From assembly GCA_937958985.1 (NCBI GenBank), contig CALGLV010000037.1, positions 1 to 64,000 of the forward strand: a DNA stretch of 64,000 nucleotides, written 5' to 3'. Below are positions 1-9,417 of this stretch, piece after piece; the stretch's first letter is position 1, and each line of letters begins with the position of its first letter. The notes beneath the pieces were generated by a model. The model was not told where the DNA came from. It saw only the letters and a program-made list of their open reading frames with translations, and ran no database searches. The translations under genes and the position numbers were made by a program. Source of the stretch: an uncultured Aquimarina sp. (GTDB lineage Bacteria > Bacteroidota > Bacteroidia > Flavobacteriales > Flavobacteriaceae).

Positions 1-945
1 GATACAATCGATTTAAATGGTGTAGCGCCAGGAACTTGTGAAATTTGGGGATGGTCTTATCGAGGAGTTGAAGGAAATGGATTAAACCAAGTAGGTCTAC
101 CATTATCATCATTAGATGATTTAGATTGTTCAGATATTTCAGACAATCAAATTACAATTATCAGAGAAGCAGCAACTGGCGGATCAGTAGCAATTGATTT
201 AGTTGCAACAGGAAATCCAAATGGAACAACAAGTTTTAATGGAGATACAGAAGCTGTAATTTGTATAGATAGTTTAGCCGATCCAATTGTAGTTACACAT
301 AGTAACCCAGGAGCGGAAAACTTATCTTATAGATATGTAATTACGGATGCGGCAACAGGTTTAATTTTAAATGTAATTAATTCTAATTCTATTGATTTAA
401 ACGGAGTAGCACCAGGAACCTGTGAAATTTGGGGATGGTCTTACCGCGGAGTTGAAGGAAATGGATTAAACCAAGTAGGGCAACCATTATCATCATTAGA
501 TGATTTAGATTGTTCGGATATTTCAGACAATCAAATTACAATTATCAGGGAAGCTGCTATTGGCGGAACAGTTGCAATAGATACAGTTAGCACAACCGAT
601 GCATCAGGAACTACAACAGTTACAGATGCAACTACAGCAACTATTATTGTAGGAGATGCGATTGCTAATCCAATTGTAGTTACACATAGTAATCCAGGAG
701 CGGAAAACTTATCATACCGCTATGTAATTACTGATGCAGCAACAGGTTTAATTTTAAATGTAGTTAATACAGATACAATTGACTTAAACGGAGTAGCAGC
801 AGGAACCTGTGAAATTTGGGGATGGTCTTACCGTGGAGTTGAAGGAAATGGATTGAATCAAGTAGGCGAGCCGTTATCATCATTAGATGATTTAGATTGT
901 TCGGATATTTCAGACAATCAAATTACTGTTATTAGAGAACAAGGA
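1..945 (+). repeat. Tandem 384/387-bp coding repeat, at least three copies
   Basis: The codons for 'ID' in the block IDLNGVA lie at 7, 391 and 778, giving periods of 384 and 387 bp (128 and 129 codons). The copies are nearly identical in DNA over the EIWGWSYRG...DNQIT stretch and differ most just after IREA (around 166-260, 550-660). Copy one is cut by the window edge and the third ends near 945, so the array probably continues upstream. Confidence 0.85.
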
Positions 946-1668
946 CCTGCTTTACCAGTACAAAACTTTATAGTTCGTGCTATCGGTGAGAGTTGTGAAA
1001 CTAGTAATGATGGTTCAATTTCAATTAGCGCATCAGAAGAGTTTTCATATACAGCCACTATAAATGGATTGAGTTTAACTAATGTTTCACAAGCATTTAC
1101 AAACGAAATTTCTTTCGATAGTTTAGAAGCGGGTGAATATTCAGTATGTATTACAGTTGCAGAGATTAATGACTTTGAGCAATGCTTTTCACTAGTAGTT
1201 AGTGAGCCTCAAAATTTAGAAGTAATCGAGAATTTTGAAAACAGTGCTAAAGAATTAAATCTTCAATTAACAGGAGGTGAATTGTATGAAATCAATTTAA
1301 ACGGTGAAATTACATTTACTGCTGAAAGTGAAATTACATTACAATTAAGTGAAGGTGAAAATAACTTTACAGTTAAAACAGATAAAGACTGTCAAGGATT
1401 ATTTAGTAGTAAAATTATAATTGAAGCAGAGGATACTTTTAATGTAGTTCCGAATCCAGTTCAAGATAATTTGAATTTAATTTTCACAAATTCTAATAAC
1501 GAATTAGTTTCGGTAACACTATATGATATTTCAGGAAAAAGAGTAGGAACATTTACGACTACTAGAAATAATGAAGAAGCTTCATTTAACGTTTCTGGTT
1601 TATCTGCGGGTATCTACTTCTTGAATGTTGAAGGAACAAGTACTAATGTTAAAATTTTAAAAAAGTAA
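1..1668 (+). CDS. Repeat-containing secreted surface protein, 5' truncated, T9SS type A tail
   Basis: The frame is open from the first base, so the start lies outside the window. The visible part has three copies of a 128-129 residue repeat, each carrying the block GTCEIWGWSYRGVEGNG and then SLDDLDCSDISDNQIT. A unique region follows, and then a C-terminal T9SS sorting domain (from about 1435: VVPNPVQDNLNL, LYDISGKRVG, GIYFLNV, ending in ILKK). Proteins with this tail are exported to the periplasm by Sec and moved over the outer membrane by the type IX system, where the tail is normally removed. Repeat arrays in such proteins often form stalks or adhesins, but no catalytic domain is visible and I assign no function. 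The lipoprotein gene starts 4 bp downstream and is probably cotranscribed. Confidence 0.85.
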   Translation, partial: DTIDLNGVAPGTCEIWGWSYRGVEGNGLNQVGLPLSSLDDLDCSDISDNQITIIREAATGGSVAIDLVATGNPNGTTSFNGDTEAVICIDSLADPIVVTHSNPGAENLSYRYVITDAATGLILNVINSNSIDLNGVAPGTCEIWGWSYRGVEGNGLNQVGQPLSSLDDLDCSDISDNQITIIREAAIGGTVAIDTVSTTDASGTTTVTDATTATIIVGDAIANPIVVTHSNPGAENLSYRYVITDAATGLILNVVNTDTIDLNGVAAGTCEIWGWSYRGVEGNGLNQVGEPLSSLDDLDCSDISDNQITVIREQGPALPVQNFIVRAIGESCETSNDGSISISASEEFSYTATINGLSLTNVSQAFTNEISFDSLEAGEYSVCITVAEINDFEQCFSLVVSEPQNLEVIENFENSAKELNLQLTGGELYEINLNGEITFTAESEITLQLSEGENNFTVKTDKDCQGLFSSKIIIEAEDTFNVVPNPVQDNLNLIFTNSNNELVSVTLYDISGKRVGTFTTTRNNEEASFNVSGLSAGIYFLNVEGTSTNVKILKK

Positions 1669-1672
1669 TTCA

Positions 1673-2410
1673 ATGAAAAAAATCAATAATATAATTATCG
1701 CATTTGCTTCATTAAGCTTATTAATGTCTTGCGGTAGCGACGATGATGGAGGCGCTGCGATACAGCCAAATCCAAATCCAGAAGTACAAGAATTACAGCC
1801 AGGTGCAGCACAATTAATCTTTCCTTTGAGAGATGTAGTGTGCACCACAGGGATTTTTATTTCAGATACACAGAGTAACGTTACGTTTATGTGGTCAGAA
1901 ACTGAAAATACCGATAGTTATGATCTTGTTTTGACAAATCTAAATAACAATTCAATTCAGACTTTAGAAGCGTCTACTAATGAATTGCCTGTAGATTTAC
2001 TACAGAACAATCCATATTCATGGACTATTATTTCAAAATCTAATGCTAGTACCTTAACAGGTACTAGTGCAGATTGGAGATTTTATAACGCATCTCAAGG
2101 AGTATCAAATGCCGCTCCATATCCTACAGTACTTACAAGCCCTGTAAATGGAATAAGTATTGCTTCAGGTTCGGCTCAATTAACTTGGGAAGGTGCAGAT
2201 CCTGATAATGTAGATGGTGTAAATGATATAGTTGCTTACGACGTGTTTTTGTCAGCGACTATGGATTTAACTGTAACTACTGCAAATGTAACGGCAACTT
2301 CGTTTACTTCGGAAGCACTTACTGCAGGAACTTACTATTGGAGAGTAGAAACTATTGATAGCGTAGGTAACAGAACCAGCTCACAAGTTGATACATTTAA
2401 TGTGCAATAA
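1673..2410 (+). CDS. Lipoprotein with fibronectin type III-like segments
   Basis: The protein has 245 residues. A lipoprotein signal is clear: a hydrophobic stretch, then LLMSC with the acylated Cys at about residue 20, followed by an acidic tether GSDDDGG. The rest is rich in Thr, Ser and Val. It contains two beta-sandwich-like segments, one around VTFMWSETENTDSYDLVL (roughly 65-120) and one around AQLTWEGADPDNVDGVNDI to the C-terminal AGTYYWRVETID, which resemble fibronectin type III folds of surface proteins. It starts 4 bp after the repeat protein and is followed by a terminator, so the two probably form the end of one operon. It could anchor or escort the repeat protein, but that is inference from position only. 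Confidence 0.75.
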   Translation: MKKINNIIIAFASLSLLMSCGSDDDGGAAIQPNPNPEVQELQPGAAQLIFPLRDVVCTTGIFISDTQSNVTFMWSETENTDSYDLVLTNLNNNSIQTLEASTNELPVDLLQNNPYSWTIISKSNASTLTGTSADWRFYNASQGVSNAAPYPTVLTSPVNGISIASGSAQLTWEGADPDNVDGVNDIVAYDVFLSATMDLTVTTANVTATSFTSEALTAGTYYWRVETIDSVGNRTSSQVDTFNVQ

Positions 2411-2523
2411 TCCTGTGTAGAGATTAGATTTAGTAAAATTAAAACAATCGATAATTACATTAATAATATTGCTATGAAAGAGAAAATATTTAAAAAGTAA
2501 TGTAGTTTAGTGTTTGTTTTGAA

Positions 2524-2558
2524 GGGGTGATATCTTAATTGATACGCCCCTTTTTTTT
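2524..2558 (+). terminator. Rho-independent terminator after the surface-protein/lipoprotein pair
   Basis: GGGGTGATATC (2524-2534) pairs with GATACGCCCC (2541-2550), with wobble and one bulge, and is followed by eight T. Confidence 0.8.
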
Positions 2559-2822
2559 GTAGTTACCTTCTCGTGAATTAAAAGAGTAACGGGTACGAAT
2601 TAATTATTTATAAATAGAAAGGACCCCGTTTTAAAGATGTAAGCTTACTGTTTTTAGCTTGAAATAAATAAGAGCAAGTGTTTGGGTATTTTGCCTGTTT
2701 TTAAAGGCAATAAGAGGCAGTGAATAAGCCTAAATAAGAAGGGATTAGATTAGAAGCCTAAAGAAGGGCATCATTAAAGTTAATAAAGAGAAGCAAGCAA
2801 ATACCAGTAAGAGATAAATAGC
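2559..2822. other. Gene-free spacer, nothing recognised
   Basis: The stretch lies between the terminator and the convergent DUF6048 gene. I see no open frame with a credible start, no strong hairpin and no repeat in it. Confidence 0.5.
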
Positions 2823-3584
2823 TTACTGCTGTAAATTATCTAGCTTTTGCTCATCAAGTTTTTTGGGCTTTAATTTCTTTTTATAAAGAGGAATATAATA
2901 GCTTACAAAATAGTTGAAACCAGCGCTAAAGTCACTAAAATCGTTGGTTGTTCCAAAACCAGGAATATATAAGTTGTCAAACCCGTCTGGCTTATCCTCT
3001 ATAAACTTATATTGTACAGCAACCGACATTCCTAAAAAGAGTCCATCTAAAACCTCAACTTTTAGTCCTGCTAAAAATTCTAGCCAGTGAGTACTTAAGC
3101 CACTTTGATCGAATGTACCTGCGATTTGTTGGGAAGGAAAAAAAGAATCTTCTGTAGCAATGCTAAAACTATCTAACCTTTGAGAGAATGAAGCCACACC
3201 ATAACGAGCTCCAACAAAAATAAGATTTCGCATACCAATAAGGTTTTTATGTACATTGGCATCAATTCCAACTTTTATGTAACTCCCATCGGTTGTGGTA
3301 CCAAGACTTGTTTCAGAAATGCTCTTTTTTTCGTTTCCTATTTCCCCTGCGAGGTATAATTTTTTGGTTAAACGATAATCGCCAACAACTTCAAAACCAC
3401 GGTAATCATCATCGGCAATAGTTTGAATTATTTTTTTTAAATCTAACCCCACCCGAAGGCCATAGGTGTCATTTCGCCTTTTAGAAGTATTTGTAATGGT
3501 GTCTTGAACTTGTGCTTGTATACAAACACCGCTTAGTAGCAACGTACTAATGAAACAAGCGAATATGCGTATTTGGTTCGTCAT
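2823..3584 (-). CDS. DUF6048-like outer-membrane beta-barrel protein
   Basis: The protein has 253 residues with an N-terminal signal peptide ending near VCIQAQ. The body has the alternating polar/aromatic pattern of a small outer-membrane barrel (GLRVGLDLKKI, GDYRLTKKLYLAGEIGNE, FVGARYGVASFSQ, WLEFLAGLKVEV). Its C-terminus is Lys-rich. It overlaps the 3' end of the upstream lipoprotein gene by 38 bp, and rlmD lies just beyond. In flavobacteria I recall DUF6048 and DUF6452 genes next to rlmD, which matches this order. The role is unknown. Confidence 0.7.
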   Translation of the reverse strand: MTNQIRIFACFISTLLLSGVCIQAQVQDTITNTSKRRNDTYGLRVGLDLKKIIQTIADDDYRGFEVVGDYRLTKKLYLAGEIGNEKKSISETSLGTTTDGSYIKVGIDANVHKNLIGMRNLIFVGARYGVASFSQRLDSFSIATEDSFFPSQQIAGTFDQSGLSTHWLEFLAGLKVEVLDGLFLGMSVAVQYKFIEDKPDGFDNLYIPGFGTTNDFSDFSAGFNYFVSYYIPLYKKKLKPKKLDEQKLDNLQQ

Positions 3585-4071
3585 TAATAGTGGTGTTAAT
3601 AATTTCTAGTTGTTGTATCCAGTTGTTGTCGGAGGTGTCAAGTGAATCTCTATCTTCATTAATTTCTGCCGACAATTCATTGTAAAAAGTTTTAAAACCA
3701 CAAGCCCTATTTACAAATACATTTTCGGTAGTATACGAAAAACTTAAAGTGTCGGTAGCGGTATTGGCTACATTGGCATCTCCTACATTTCGAGTAAATT
3801 GAAAAATAGTTCTGTTAGTTAATGTATTCAATGGAATACTTATAGTGTCTTCCGAAATAGGAGTAGTAAAAACAGTACTGTCATTTTCAATAAGAGTAAC
3901 TTGTAAATTGGTTACTACTCTAGGGGTATTAAAATTAGGATCGTTATTTTGAAAAGCAATCGTCATAAACGGAGTTATGGGAGCATCCACGCAAATATCA
4001 TCTCTTTCGCAAGCAATAGTTGCCGCTAAAATGCTAAATACAATTACAAAATAGGCGATTCCTTTTTTCAT
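3547..4071 (-). CDS. DUF6452-like lipoprotein
   Basis: The protein has 174 residues with a signal peptide and lipobox (ATIAC, Cys 21). The mature part has more Cys than usual for this genome's envelope proteins (CERDDIC, RACGF). It sits 3 bp after rlmD and overlaps the DUF6048 gene, so the three are likely translated from one mRNA. The function is unknown. The family name rests on gene order and general appearance rather than on a search. Confidence 0.65.
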   Translation of the reverse strand: MKKGIAYFVIVFSILAATIACERDDICVDAPITPFMTIAFQNNDPNFNTPRVVTNLQVTLIENDSTVFTTPISEDTISIPLNTLTNRTIFQFTRNVGDANVANTATDTLSFSYTTENVFVNRACGFKTFYNELSAEINEDRDSLDTSDNNWIQQLEIINTTINDEPNTHIRLFH

Positions 4072-4074
4072 TTA

Positions 4075-5484
4075 CTATTTCAATTCTAATAAAACTACAT
4101 TTTCAACATGATGCGTTTGTGGAAACATATCAACAGCTTGAGTTTTTGTAACTCGGTATAGGCTATCTAATAACGCTAAATCTCTTGCTTGTGTGGCACT
4201 ATTACAACTCACGTAAACAATTTTTTTGGCTTTAATGTTCATTAATTGTTCTACTACATCTTTATGCATACCGTCACGAGGTGGGTCGGTAATAATTACA
4301 TCGGGAATACCGTGCTGATCTACAAAGCCTGCAGTAAACACTTTTTTCATATCTCCAACGTAAAACTCGGTGTTTTCAATATGGTTATTTTGTGCATTAA
4401 GTTTAGCATCTTCAATAGCTTCGGGTACGGATTCCACACCAATTACTTTTTTCGCTTGGCGCGAAACAAACTGTGCTATAGTTCCGGTTCCTGTATATAA
4501 ATCATAAACAAGTTCCTCGCCAGTAAGTCCAGCAAAATCACGAGTAATTTTGTATAATTCGTAGGCCTGATCGGAATTAGTTTGGTAAAAAGATTTTGCA
4601 TTTATTTTGAAACGCAAACCTTCCATTTCCTCTTCAATATGGTCTTTTCCACTAAAGCAAATTACCTCCTGATCGTAAATAGTATCGTTACCTTTACTAT
4701 TAATTACATATTGTAGTGAAGTAACTTCCGGAAAAGTATCTTTAATATGATTCAGAAGTAGTTCTCTTTTTGTAACATCTTCTTTATAAAATTGAACCAA
4801 TACCATCACTTCTCCTGTAGAGGTGGTTCTAAGCATTAAGGTTCTAAGAAGCCCTTCTTGATTTCGAGCATTAAAAAAAGACAGGTTATTTTTAATTGCA
4901 AAATCTTTTACAGATAAGCGAATACTATTACTAGGCTCCGCTTGTAAATGGCAATTATTTAGATCTAAAATTTTATCCCACATTCCAGGAATGTGAAAGC
5001 CTAAGGCATTTCGCTCAGTAATTTCGGCATCACTTTTAATTTCTTCTAAAGACAGCCATCGACTATCACTAAACGAAAATTCCATTTTATTACGATAATA
5101 ATATTGCTTTTCACTACCAAAAATAGGAGTAACCTCCGGCAATTCTATTTTACCTATACGCGTAAGGTTGTTGGTAACCTCTTGTTGCTTGTAAAACAAT
5201 TGATGTTCATAGCCCATTTCTTGCCATTTGCAACCACCACAAGTACCAAAATGTTCGCACTTAGCAGTTACACGTTTCTCTGAAGCTTTAATAATATTTT
5301 TGGCATCTCCCTCATAGTAGGAGGTCCTTTTTTTGGTGGTTTGTACATCAACAACATCTCCGGGGACTGCATTTTTTATGAAAATAACTTTACCATCGGG
5401 CGCTTTAGCAATGCTTTTTCCTTTAGCACCAGCGTCAGTTACTTCTATATTCTCAAAAAAAGGTTTTGTTTTTTTTCTTGCCAT
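4075..5484 (-). CDS. rlmD: 23S rRNA (uracil-5-)-methyltransferase RlmD/RumA family
   Basis: The protein has 469 residues, usual for the family. It has an N-terminal TRAM domain (about 10-70), the four Cys of the [4Fe-4S] cluster (C76, C82, C85, C178), a SAM-dependent methyltransferase fold with DLYTGTGTIAQF and TDPPRDGM, and the catalytic Cys in YVSCNS (about C427) with the later HHVEN motif. RlmD transfers a methyl group from SAM to C5 of a uridine in 23S rRNA (U1939 in E. coli). The related RlmC/RlmCD activity cannot be separated by motif alone. The -7 box is only a few bases before the ATG, so the mRNA leader must be very short. Confidence 0.9.
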   Translation of the reverse strand: MARKKTKPFFENIEVTDAGAKGKSIAKAPDGKVIFIKNAVPGDVVDVQTTKKRTSYYEGDAKNIIKASEKRVTAKCEHFGTCGGCKWQEMGYEHQLFYKQQEVTNNLTRIGKIELPEVTPIFGSEKQYYYRNKMEFSFSDSRWLSLEEIKSDAEITERNALGFHIPGMWDKILDLNNCHLQAEPSNSIRLSVKDFAIKNNLSFFNARNQEGLLRTLMLRTTSTGEVMVLVQFYKEDVTKRELLLNHIKDTFPEVTSLQYVINSKGNDTIYDQEVICFSGKDHIEEEMEGLRFKINAKSFYQTNSDQAYELYKITRDFAGLTGEELVYDLYTGTGTIAQFVSRQAKKVIGVESVPEAIEDAKLNAQNNHIENTEFYVGDMKKVFTAGFVDQHGIPDVIITDPPRDGMHKDVVEQLMNIKAKKIVYVSCNSATQARDLALLDSLYRVTKTQAVDMFPQTHHVENVVLLELK

Positions 5485-5488
5485 AGCG

Positions 5489-5496
5489 CAAAAATA
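5489..5496 (-). promoter_or_regulatory. -7 box (TATTTTTG) for rlmD operon
   Basis: The minus strand reads TATTTTTG, matching TAnnTTTG, 4 bp before the rlmD ATG. A TTTG lies further upstream (5510-5513). The transcript would be nearly leaderless. Confidence 0.55.
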
Positions 5497-5583
5497 GCTT
5501 TTTTAATAGCAAATTGTACTATTTTTGGGTGTCGAATTTGTGTTTGAATAGGGTGCTTTTAAAAGTTGCTAATTGTAAAAAGA

Positions 5584-5772
5584 ATGAAGAAATACGGTAT
5601 TTATATTTTATTTATAATTGGAGTAGTGCTTATTTTCGCTCCTTTTAAAGTGTCTTTTTCAGAAGTCTATTTTAAAATAATAGGGATTAGCTTTTGTATG
5701 TACTCGTTGTATGTAGTTTCTTCAAAATTAAACTCTAAAGAACCTCACGATAATCAAAATTTAAAATTTTAG
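5584..5772 (+). CDS. Small two-helix membrane protein
   Basis: The protein has 62 residues from the ATG at 5584. A TTG 18 bp upstream in frame is possible but gives no extra recognisable sequence. It has two hydrophobic helices (YGIYILFIIGVVLIFAPF and IIGISFCMYSLYVVSS) and a short hydrophilic tail. It ends 2 bp before the Smr-domain gene, so it is probably cotranscribed. I do not recognise the family. Confidence 0.6.
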   Translation: MKKYGIYILFIIGVVLIFAPFKVSFSEVYFKIIGISFCMYSLYVVSSKLNSKEPHDNQNLKF

Positions 5773-5774
5773 TT

Positions 5775-6329
5775 ATGAGTAAATTTACTATTGGTGATTA
5801 TGTAATGGCACTGGATGATGATATCGAAGGAAAAGTAGTTAAGGTGGCTAGTAGTACATATACATTATTATCTAGAGATGGTTTTGAAGTTTCTTATGAA
5901 GAAAATGAACTTGTTTTGGATAAAAGTAAACAAGAGCGGTTAGATTTTACAGATAATTTTTCAGTTTTAGCTTCTCAAAATACCGAGTTTAAAAAACGAC
6001 CAAAACAAGCTGCGATTAAAAAGAAAGAAAAATTAGCGCCACCTATGGAGGTAGATTTGCATATCCATAAACTGATTAAAAATCAAAAAGGGATGACAAA
6101 TTACGATATGCTAACCATTCAAATGGATACCGCTAAACGACAGTTGGAATTCGCTATATCAAAACGCATACCTCGCTTAGTTTTTATACATGGAGTTGGG
6201 CAAGGAGTATTACGTGCAGAGCTCGAATATTTATTTCGTAGGTACGAATCGATTCGTTACCAAGATGGGGATTATAAAAAATATGGAGTAGGCGCTATAG
6301 AAGTTAATATACTTCAAAACGTACGCTAA
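5775..6329 (+). CDS. Smr-domain protein (DUF2027-like N-terminus)
   Basis: The protein has 184 residues. The N-terminal 50 form a small beta domain (IGDYVMALDDDIEGKVVKV, VSYEENELV). The C-terminal 90 are a Smr domain as found at the end of MutS2: EVDLHIHKL, then FIHGVGQGVLRAEL, which is the HGxGxGxL motif. Smr domains bind or nick nucleic acids. Stand-alone versions in Bacteroidetes have no settled role. The usual LDLHG motif reads VDLHI here, so one Gly is replaced. The downstream neighbour is convergent. Confidence 0.85.
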   Translation: MSKFTIGDYVMALDDDIEGKVVKVASSTYTLLSRDGFEVSYEENELVLDKSKQERLDFTDNFSVLASQNTEFKKRPKQAAIKKKEKLAPPMEVDLHIHKLIKNQKGMTNYDMLTIQMDTAKRQLEFAISKRIPRLVFIHGVGQGVLRAELEYLFRRYESIRYQDGDYKKYGVGAIEVNILQNVR

Positions 6330-6356
6330 TATTAAATTCACAAAGGATAATATGAT

Positions 6357-7340
6357 TTAAGGAGTTTCTTCTTCACTCATAGTCATAGGCACATTAAATT
6401 CGCCAAAACGAAGTATATCTCTTGTAATCGTGGAAGAACCGTCGGTAAGGCCTACAAATAATCCAATTACAGAGGTTCTAAAAGTAGTTCTAAAAGTGTT
6501 TAAAATTAATATATCAGCAACAATTTCATCGGATATTTGATCATTCAAATAATGAGGTAATTCATCAGGATTTCTATTTTCAGGGCTATTTGGTAAAGGG
6601 CCTGTTTCTGTAATTTCATTCCTTGTGATTATTCCATCACCATCATCATCATCATCTAAATGATCGGGGATTGAGTCTCCATCAGTATCCATAGGAACTC
6701 TTGTGTTTGTAGTGCTATCCAGTTGTAGTTCTGCAGCAGTAATTACATTGTCATTGTCATCATCAATATCTCTAAAATCAGGAATTCCATCGGAATCGGT
6801 ATCCCTAAAAATGGATAAATTAGTTCCTACAGGTATAGAGCCGTCAGCTAAAGCAGTAACGTTTTCTGGTAAAAAGAATCCTTCTGCTTCATTGGATAAA
6901 CCATCACCATCTTCATCACCACTTAATGTGGTTATATTTCTAGTTTGAATTTGAATATTTCCTCTGTCCCCTGTTAATTCTGATAAAATTTGAATTGAAG
7001 AATCTGGAATTCCTGAACAAAAGTAATCGCTTGTAACTGTAGAGTCAAAATCACGTAACGATAAATTAAGTTGTTCTACAGCTCTAATTTCAGAAGCGGC
7101 TACACTTTCCTGAGTAGGGATAAATGCGTTATTAATTTCAAAAGACAATACCTCGTTTGTAGTATTGTTAATATTAAAAAATACAGTGCTTTGAACATTT
7201 CCAGCGTCATCATTAATAGTGCAAAAACTTAAGCTTGATGTGTCAAAACTAATATCCTCATTAAGTATAATGTCACCATCATCACATGATGATGCTATAA
7301 GCATAAAAGGTAAAAGCACTATTTTGAAAATTTTATTCAT
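6357..7340 (-). CDS. Lipoprotein with Asp-rich calcium-binding (TSP3-like) repeats
   Basis: The protein has 327 residues, with a lipobox at IASSC (Cys 19) followed by DDGD. Its middle contains consecutive Asp-rich loops of the thrombospondin type 3 kind: DEDGDGLSNEAEG, DTDSDGIPDFRDIDDDND and DTDGDSIPDHLDDDDDGDGI. These loops bind calcium in other surface proteins. The gene is divergent from the T9SS type B gene, 124 bp apart, which suggests both act at the cell surface. No enzyme motif is visible. Confidence 0.75.
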   Translation of the reverse strand: MNKIFKIVLLPFMLIASSCDDGDIILNEDISFDTSSLSFCTINDDAGNVQSTVFFNINNTTNEVLSFEINNAFIPTQESVAASEIRAVEQLNLSLRDFDSTVTSDYFCSGIPDSSIQILSELTGDRGNIQIQTRNITTLSGDEDGDGLSNEAEGFFLPENVTALADGSIPVGTNLSIFRDTDSDGIPDFRDIDDDNDNVITAAELQLDSTTNTRVPMDTDGDSIPDHLDDDDDGDGIITRNEITETGPLPNSPENRNPDELPHYLNDQISDEIVADILILNTFRTTFRTSVIGLFVGLTDGSSTITRDILRFGEFNVPMTMSEEETP

Positions 7341-7464
7341 GGTAAGGAATTATCAGTCGCAAATTTCATAAGAAACGAGCGAAAAAAATTATTATTTCAA
7401 AATTAAAATAATAATGTCGTAAATTGTTATTAAAATTTTATTTAATCTATATTATTTATTTTCA

Positions 7465-9366
7465 TTGAAAAATAGTTTTTTGTGTTTAGTTTTTTTGTTT
7501 CCGATACTTGCATGGGCACAATTAGATGATTTTTGTAAAGGAGGAAAAGGAGATCCTATATTTTTAGAAACATTTGGGGATAATCGAACACTAGCTGATA
7601 GGGACGCTATTGGTACTACCACATATACTTATATTGAAGATGGACAGCCAGATGATGGTGAATATACTATATCTAGTAGGTTCAATTGGTTTCCTGGTTG
7701 GTTTGATACTACAGACCGTACAGAAGGTGATGTTGATGGGAGGGCTTTGATTGTAAATGCAGATGATAATATGGCAGGTGAATTCTTTGAAAGAAATATT
7801 ACAGGTTTGTGTCCCAGCACTACTTATGAATTTTCTACATGGTTACTTAATATTAGTTCGTTGCCGTTATCTCTTTTCTGTTTTGATTCAACAGGTATAC
7901 CAGGAGGAATACCAATTAACGTTCGTTTTGAGATTTGGGATGAAGCGGATACTAGAATTTTAGCATCTGGTGATACAGGTGATATTTTTGCTTCAGATCA
8001 ACCTTTATGGGAACAATATGGATTAACATTTACTACTTTTTCTGGGCAAGAAGGTGTTATTTTAAGAATTTTGAATAATGGACGTGGCGGTTGTGGAAAT
8101 GATTTAGCTTTGGACGATATACAATTTGTAACCTGTGGCGATCGAACAGAAATAATTACAACCAATCAAGAAAGAAGCCCTTTACAATTTTGCGATGTAC
8201 CAGCCGGAGAGGTTGAGTTAATAGTAAATACTATTTTAAGTGTATTTACGAATCGTTTCTACCAATGGGAACAAAGCTTGGATGGAATAACTTATACAAG
8301 CATTCCAAATGAAAATGGGGAAAGTTATGTGACTGAAAATTTAACAGATACGGGTAATTATTTTTATAGAGTTCGAATAGCAGAAAGCAACATTAACTTA
8401 TCTAATAATTCATGTAATTCATTGTCCGATGTTTTTTTGATTCAAATATTGGAAAAAGTAGAGGAGCCGGTGACGGATCAAGTACTTAATTTTTGTAGTG
8501 GAGATCCAATTGTATTGGAAGGTTTACCGAAACGAACAGGTGATGGTATTCGATGGTATTCTCAGCCTGTAAACGGTGATTTATTGTTTGAAGGGACTCG
8601 GTATGAAGTCGGAGTTGCTAGGCCAGGAAATTCTCGGTTTTTTGTTGAAGCTTTCAGTCCAGGTTTTGATTGCCCAAGTCAAAGGTTAGAAGTGTCAGTA
8701 CTTGTTTTTAATGAGTTTGAAAATTTACAAGATGAAAGCGTATTAATTTGCCCTACTGAATCGACCATATTAACAGCGACTACAAGTGCTTCCACTTATT
8801 TGTGGAGTACAGGTGCGACAACTCAACAAATTGAGGTTTCAATACCAGATTTGTACACTGTGGAAATCACCAACAGTGATGGCTGCCCTGGGGTAGAGCA
8901 GTTTCGCGTAAACTTATTTGTTGCAGAAGCTGTAATTTCAGAAATACAAACAGTAGAAGAGGATATTGTAGTAAGTACTGAGGGCCCAATAGCGGACTAT
9001 GAGTTTTCGTTGGATGGAATTAGTTTTCAAAAGTCACCTGTTTTTAATAATATTGAAACGGGCAATTATACTATTTTTATTAGAGATATTTTTTCTTGTA
9101 ACACTTCAGATCAAAGGGATTTCTTTCATTTGAATATACCGAAACATTTTTCTCCAAATGGAGATGGCTTTATAGATGAGTTTGTAATAAATGAAGTAGG
9201 TAGGGTATTTATATTTACACGTTTTGGAAAATTAATAGCTCAAGGCGAAAATGGAATTCAGTGGGATGGTACATATAATGGTAAAAATTTACCTTCAGAC
9301 TCTTATTGGTATTTAATAGAAGTTGAAGATTCTGTTTTTAGAGGGCATATTTTATTAAAACGATAA
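7465..9366 (+). CDS. T9SS type B (gliding-motility C-terminal domain) surface protein
   Basis: The protein has 633 residues. I chose the TTG at 7465 because it starts a signal peptide directly (KNSFLCLVFLFPILAWA, mature QLDD) and no ATG precedes it in frame. Residues about 25-215 form a Cys-containing jelly-roll domain (FLETFGDN, LDDIQFVTCGD). Several Ig-like or PKD-like segments follow (FYQWEQSLDG, TYLWSTGATTQQI). The last 85 residues are the gliding-motility-associated CHU_C domain: PKHFSPNGDGFIDEF, RFGKLIAQG, WDGTYNGKNLPSDSYWY, GHILLKR. This tail directs export by T9SS and attachment or release at the surface. The cargo function is unknown. Confidence 0.85.
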   Translation: MKNSFLCLVFLFPILAWAQLDDFCKGGKGDPIFLETFGDNRTLADRDAIGTTTYTYIEDGQPDDGEYTISSRFNWFPGWFDTTDRTEGDVDGRALIVNADDNMAGEFFERNITGLCPSTTYEFSTWLLNISSLPLSLFCFDSTGIPGGIPINVRFEIWDEADTRILASGDTGDIFASDQPLWEQYGLTFTTFSGQEGVILRILNNGRGGCGNDLALDDIQFVTCGDRTEIITTNQERSPLQFCDVPAGEVELIVNTILSVFTNRFYQWEQSLDGITYTSIPNENGESYVTENLTDTGNYFYRVRIAESNINLSNNSCNSLSDVFLIQILEKVEEPVTDQVLNFCSGDPIVLEGLPKRTGDGIRWYSQPVNGDLLFEGTRYEVGVARPGNSRFFVEAFSPGFDCPSQRLEVSVLVFNEFENLQDESVLICPTESTILTATTSASTYLWSTGATTQQIEVSIPDLYTVEITNSDGCPGVEQFRVNLFVAEAVISEIQTVEEDIVVSTEGPIADYEFSLDGISFQKSPVFNNIETGNYTIFIRDIFSCNTSDQRDFFHLNIPKHFSPNGDGFIDEFVINEVGRVFIFTRFGKLIAQGENGIQWDGTYNGKNLPSDSYWYLIEVEDSVFRGHILLKR

Positions 9367-9394
9367 AAAAAAGGCCCTCAGATATGAGAGCCTT
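9364..9394 (-). terminator. Rho-independent terminator of the threonine operon
   Basis: AAGGCTCTC pairs with GAGGGCCTT on the minus strand (9371-9394) and is followed by a run of T into 9365. It lies between thrC and the convergent T9SS gene. The plus side lacks a good T run, so it mainly serves thrC. Confidence 0.8.
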
Positions 9395-9417
9395 GATCGT
9401 GTTTTAAATAGTAAAAA

